Shown here: in pieces, positions 14,942-17,329 of the stretch
Numbering within the stretch: position 1 is the first letter of the stretch
How the letters are laid out: every line of letters starts with the position of its first letter
DNA from: Desulfobacteraceae bacterium
GTDB lineage: Bacteria; Desulfobacterota; Desulfobacteria; Desulfobacterales; Desulfobacteraceae
Direction of reading: 5' to 3'
Assembly (NCBI GenBank): GCA_023140455.1
Contig: JAGLLQ010000111.1
Span: 1-17,329, forward strand
DNA length: 17,329 nucleotides
Notes under the pieces: model-generated
Told to the model about the DNA's origin: nothing
Seen by the model: only the letters and a program-made list of their open reading frames with translations
Database searches by the model: none
Translations under genes and position numbers: made by a program

Positions 14942-15914
14942 GATCAGTTAATTTCATGCCTTTTGCAAGTTTATGGCCTCTTAAGAATTCTTCTGCCGTA
15001 AGACGTTTACCTGATTTACCCATGAGTTCAATTATATTAACCGTACCATTACTTGATGCAACATGTATCTCTCCATACTGGGATTCTGTTATTGTACCGG
15101 ATAGTACTTTAGATCTAGTAGATTCATCAAAAGCCTGAGATTTTTTTAATCTGGTCGGTTCAGCTTTAAAAATTTTAAGTACTTTACCGTTAAGATATGT
15201 AAATGCTCCCGGCCATGGATTCATAGCGCGGATTTTGGCACATATTTTTTCGCTTGATTCTTCCCAGATAATTTTGCCATCTATTTTTTTCAGCATTGGT
15301 GCATATGTTGCTATTTCATGATTTTGAGGGGTTGGAGTTAAGGAGTCTTCTGATATTGCATCCAGAGTTGAGCAAATAAGCTCACCTCCCATGTCAGCAA
15401 GTTTGTCATGGAGAGTTTCAGCAGTTTCTTCTGGAGAAATATCTGTTTTTGCGGATAATAGCATGTCACCTGTATCAAGGGCTTCTCCCATAACCATTGT
15501 TGTTATCCCGGTTGTTTTATCTAAATTTGATATTGCTGCCTGGATTGGTGAAGAACCTCTATACAAAGGAAGAAGAGATGCATGTATGTTGACTGGATAG
15601 ATGGTTGGTATATTAAGTACTTCTTTTGAAAGTTTTTGTCCAAAGGCTATAACAACAAACAGATCAGGGTTTAAAGAATTGATTTTTTCTATAACTGAAG
15701 GAGAATTGATATTTTGCGGTTGAATGATTTCAAGACCTAAACCTTGGGCAACTTTTTTTACAGGAGTAGGCATGGTTTTTCTGCCCCTGCCTTTAGGTCT
15801 GTCAGGCTGAGTTATCACAAGACTTATTTTGTGATCAGAATCGGCTAGTGCTTTAAGTGCCGGAACTGAGAAATCAGGGGTTCCCATGAAAATTATGTTG
15901 AATTTATTTTTCAC
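14931..15914 (-). CDS. fmt: Methionyl-tRNA formyltransferase
   Basis: Fmt transfers a formyl group from 10-formyltetrahydrofolate to initiator Met-tRNA. The 327-residue protein has GTPDFSVPAL at 11-20, the catalytic region VNIHASLLPLYRGSSPIQ with Asn109 and His111, and Asp147 in EALDTGDM; these correspond in spacing to Asn106, His108 and Asp144 of E. coli. The C-terminal tRNA-binding domain begins near residue 205 and includes IRAMNPWPGAFTYL. The reading frame overlaps both def at its start (11 bp) and rsmB at its end (11 bp), so the three genes are tightly coupled. Length is close to the E. coli enzyme (315). Identification is secure. Confidence 0.97.
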   Translation of the reverse strand: MKNKFNIIFMGTPDFSVPALKALADSDHKISLVITQPDRPKGRGRKTMPTPVKKVAQGLGLEIIQPQNINSPSVIEKINSLNPDLFVVIAFGQKLSKEVLNIPTIYPVNIHASLLPLYRGSSPIQAAISNLDKTTGITTMVMGEALDTGDMLLSAKTDISPEETAETLHDKLADMGGELICSTLDAISEDSLTPTPQNHEIATYAPMLKKIDGKIIWEESSEKICAKIRAMNPWPGAFTYLNGKVLKIFKAEPTRLKKSQAFDESTRSKVLSGTITESQYGEIHVASSNGTVNIIELMGKSGKRLTAEEFLRGHKLAKGMKLTDHDS

Positions 15915-16443
15915 TTTCTTTCACTTTTTTTGCAATCCTTTTTTTATACATCTTTTTTTTAAGCAGGCTGATTTTTTCAAAGAATAAAACTCCATCAAGA
16001 TGATCAATTTCATGTTGCATAATAATAGCATTGATATCTTCAGCATTAAATTCAAGTTTTTTACCTTCAGAACTTATAGCTTTGATTGTTACTTTTTCAT
16101 ATCTTTTAACATTCGCTGTAAGGTCAGGGACACTTAAACATCCTTCATTTTCTGATACAATACTGCCTGTTTTATTGATAATTTCAGGATTAATAAGTGC
16201 TTTGAATTCTTTTTTCGGATGTTCTTCTTCCGGGTCTTGTGCTATGCCAGCCATGATGTCATAAACAATAATTCTTTTATTTATGCCGATTTGTGGGGCC
16301 GCAAGCCCGACTCCAGGGGCCGCAAACATGGTTTCTCCCATGTCCTTTATTAAGGATAAAATTTTTTCATCAATAATTTCAACTGGCTCTGAAGGCTGCA
16401 ATAAAGACTTTTCAGGATATTTAAGAATTTTGAGAATGGTCAT
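15904..16443 (-). CDS. def: Peptide deformylase
   Basis: Def removes the N-formyl group from new polypeptides and works as the pair of fmt next door. The three diagnostic motifs are intact in 179 residues: GVGLAAPQ at 44-51, EGCLS at 100-104 with the metal ligand Cys102, and HEIDH at 144-148 with His144 and His148 as ligands and Glu145 as the catalytic base. The C-terminus is a lysine-rich tail (KKKMYKKRIAKKVKES), which may help contact the ribosome as the C-terminal helix does in E. coli; that is inference. The start codon shares a base with the ribF stop (TAATG), a classic sign of coupled translation. Confidence 0.97.
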   Translation of the reverse strand: MTILKILKYPEKSLLQPSEPVEIIDEKILSLIKDMGETMFAAPGVGLAAPQIGINKRIIVYDIMAGIAQDPEEEHPKKEFKALINPEIINKTGSIVSENEGCLSVPDLTANVKRYEKVTIKAISSEGKKLEFNAEDINAIIMQHEIDHLDGVLFFEKISLLKKKMYKKRIAKKVKESEK

Positions 16444-17329
16444 TACCTGATGACTCCTTTGAATAATTCTTTTGCCTTTTCAATATCTTTTTTTATTTGA
16501 TTAGAAAGTTCTTTGATATTAGAAAATTTTTTTTCATCCCGCAGGCGTTCTATTATGTTTACACGAATTCTTGTATCATAAATATCAGAAGAAAAGCCAT
16601 CAAGGATATGGACTTCTATGGTGAACATATGGTCATCAAACGTTGGACTGTATCCAATATTTGCAACGCCTTTAAAAATGCCTTCAGTGCATTCAACCTC
16701 TACTGCATAAACGCCAAATTTTGGACATAACTCGTCATGCAGTTTAATATTAGCTGTTGGGAAACCAAGCTGGCTTCCTCCCCGATTACGCCCCTTAATG
16801 ACCTTTCCTCTAATCTGATAAAATCTCCCAAGGTATTTTGGTATATCTTTAACTCTCCCGTCCATAACCAGATTACGTATCCTGGTACTGCTTATTCTTT
16901 CATTGCCGGTTTCAGTGTCATTGATCCAGTCAGGCACAAATACTGAAAAGCCAGCTTTCTCACCTTCTTTTTTTAATAAGGATATATTGCCCTCACGGTT
17001 TTTTCCAAACAAGTAATCAGGACCTACTATTACGACCTTCATCCCAAGTTTGGCAATGAGGAAATCGTGAATAAATTCCAATGGAGGTGTACCGGCAAAT
17101 TTTTTTGTAAATGGAAGACAGAGTAGATAATCAACTTTTGCAAGTTGAATAAGTTCAATTTTTTGATCCCGCCTGGTAATCAGAGGAGGACCTGATTTTC
17201 CCAAAGCCCTCAAAGGATGTGGATCAAATGTCATAACAATTGATATCCCATTGATTTCATCTGCTTTTTCTATGACCTGGTGAAAAAGAGCTTGATGCCC
17301 TTTATGTACTCCATCAAAATTTCCAATGG
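16443..17329 (-). CDS. ribF: Bifunctional riboflavin kinase / FAD synthetase (5' end outside window)
   Basis: RibF phosphorylates riboflavin to FMN and adenylylates FMN to FAD. The frame stays open to the right edge: translating beyond the internal ATG at 17234 gives IGNFDGVHKGHQALFHQV, the nucleotidyltransferase signature near the true N-terminus, so perhaps only 15-25 residues are missing. MTFDPHP and GPDYLFGKNREGN belong to the FAD synthetase half, with SSTRIRNLV as the TxR-type motif. The riboflavin kinase half begins with GRFYQIRGKVIKG and includes GFPTANI. Both domains are complete in the visible part apart from the start. It is the first visible gene of the leftward operon with def, fmt and rsmB; the operon promoter lies outside the window. 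Confidence 0.96.
   Translation of the reverse strand, partial: IGNFDGVHKGHQALFHQVIEKADEINGISIVMTFDPHPLRALGKSGPPLITRRDQKIELIQLAKVDYLLCLPFTKKFAGTPPLEFIHDFLIAKLGMKVVIVGPDYLFGKNREGNISLLKKEGEKAGFSVFVPDWINDTETGNERISSTRIRNLVMDGRVKDIPKYLGRFYQIRGKVIKGRNRGGSQLGFPTANIKLHDELCPKFGVYAVEVECTEGIFKGVANIGYSPTFDDHMFTIEVHILDGFSSDIYDTRIRVNIIERLRDEKKFSNIKELSNQIKKDIEKAKELFKGVIR

Overview
The window looks like a piece of a chromosome from an AT-rich, anaerobic Gram-negative bacterium, most likely a member of the Desulfobacterota (the Desulfobacteraceae or relatives). This is inference from gene content and order: a DUF4911-type small protein before miaB, a kinase-free PASTA protein between rsmB and rpe, and an orphan molybdopterin oxidoreductase. 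No rRNA, tRNA, CRISPR array, prophage or insertion sequence was seen. Nearly all of the DNA is coding, and most genes are housekeeping.

Layout. (1) 1-1427, plus strand: the 3' end of glycogen phosphorylase, then a TetR-family regulator. (2) 1433-2561, minus strand: two small proteins of unknown function, each with its own plausible promoter. The first has a C-terminal segment resembling the helical DNA-binding part of serine recombinases. (3) 2639-6287, minus strand: a two-gene unit with a stand-alone molybdopterin/[4Fe-4S] oxidoreductase followed by recJ. (4) 6288-6576: the only long non-coding gap, between divergent genes, holding two strong hairpins and a short palindrome. (5) 6598-10712, plus strand: DUF4911 protein, miaB, a SEC-C-tagged methionine aminopeptidase, a PlsC-type acyltransferase and a RarD-type permease, closely packed or overlapping. 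(6) 10762-17329, minus strand, read from the right edge: ribF (5' end outside the window), def, fmt, rsmB, a PASTA membrane protein, rpe and an MFS transporter. Gaps here are 11 bp or less and several genes overlap, so this is very probably one operon.

How the genes work together. The two large operons both serve translation and protein maturation. Fmt formylates initiator Met-tRNA, Def removes the formyl group, and Map (in the other operon) removes the methionine. RsmB modifies 16S rRNA and MiaB modifies tRNA. RibF supplies FMN and FAD, and Rpe belongs to the pentose-phosphate pathway. The PASTA protein is the least explained member of this set. I see no defence system or clearly new multi-gene system. 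The best candidates for something undescribed are the structured gap at 6288-6576, the two unknown proteins at 1433-2561, the orphan oxidoreductase coupled to recJ, and the PASTA protein in the translation operon.
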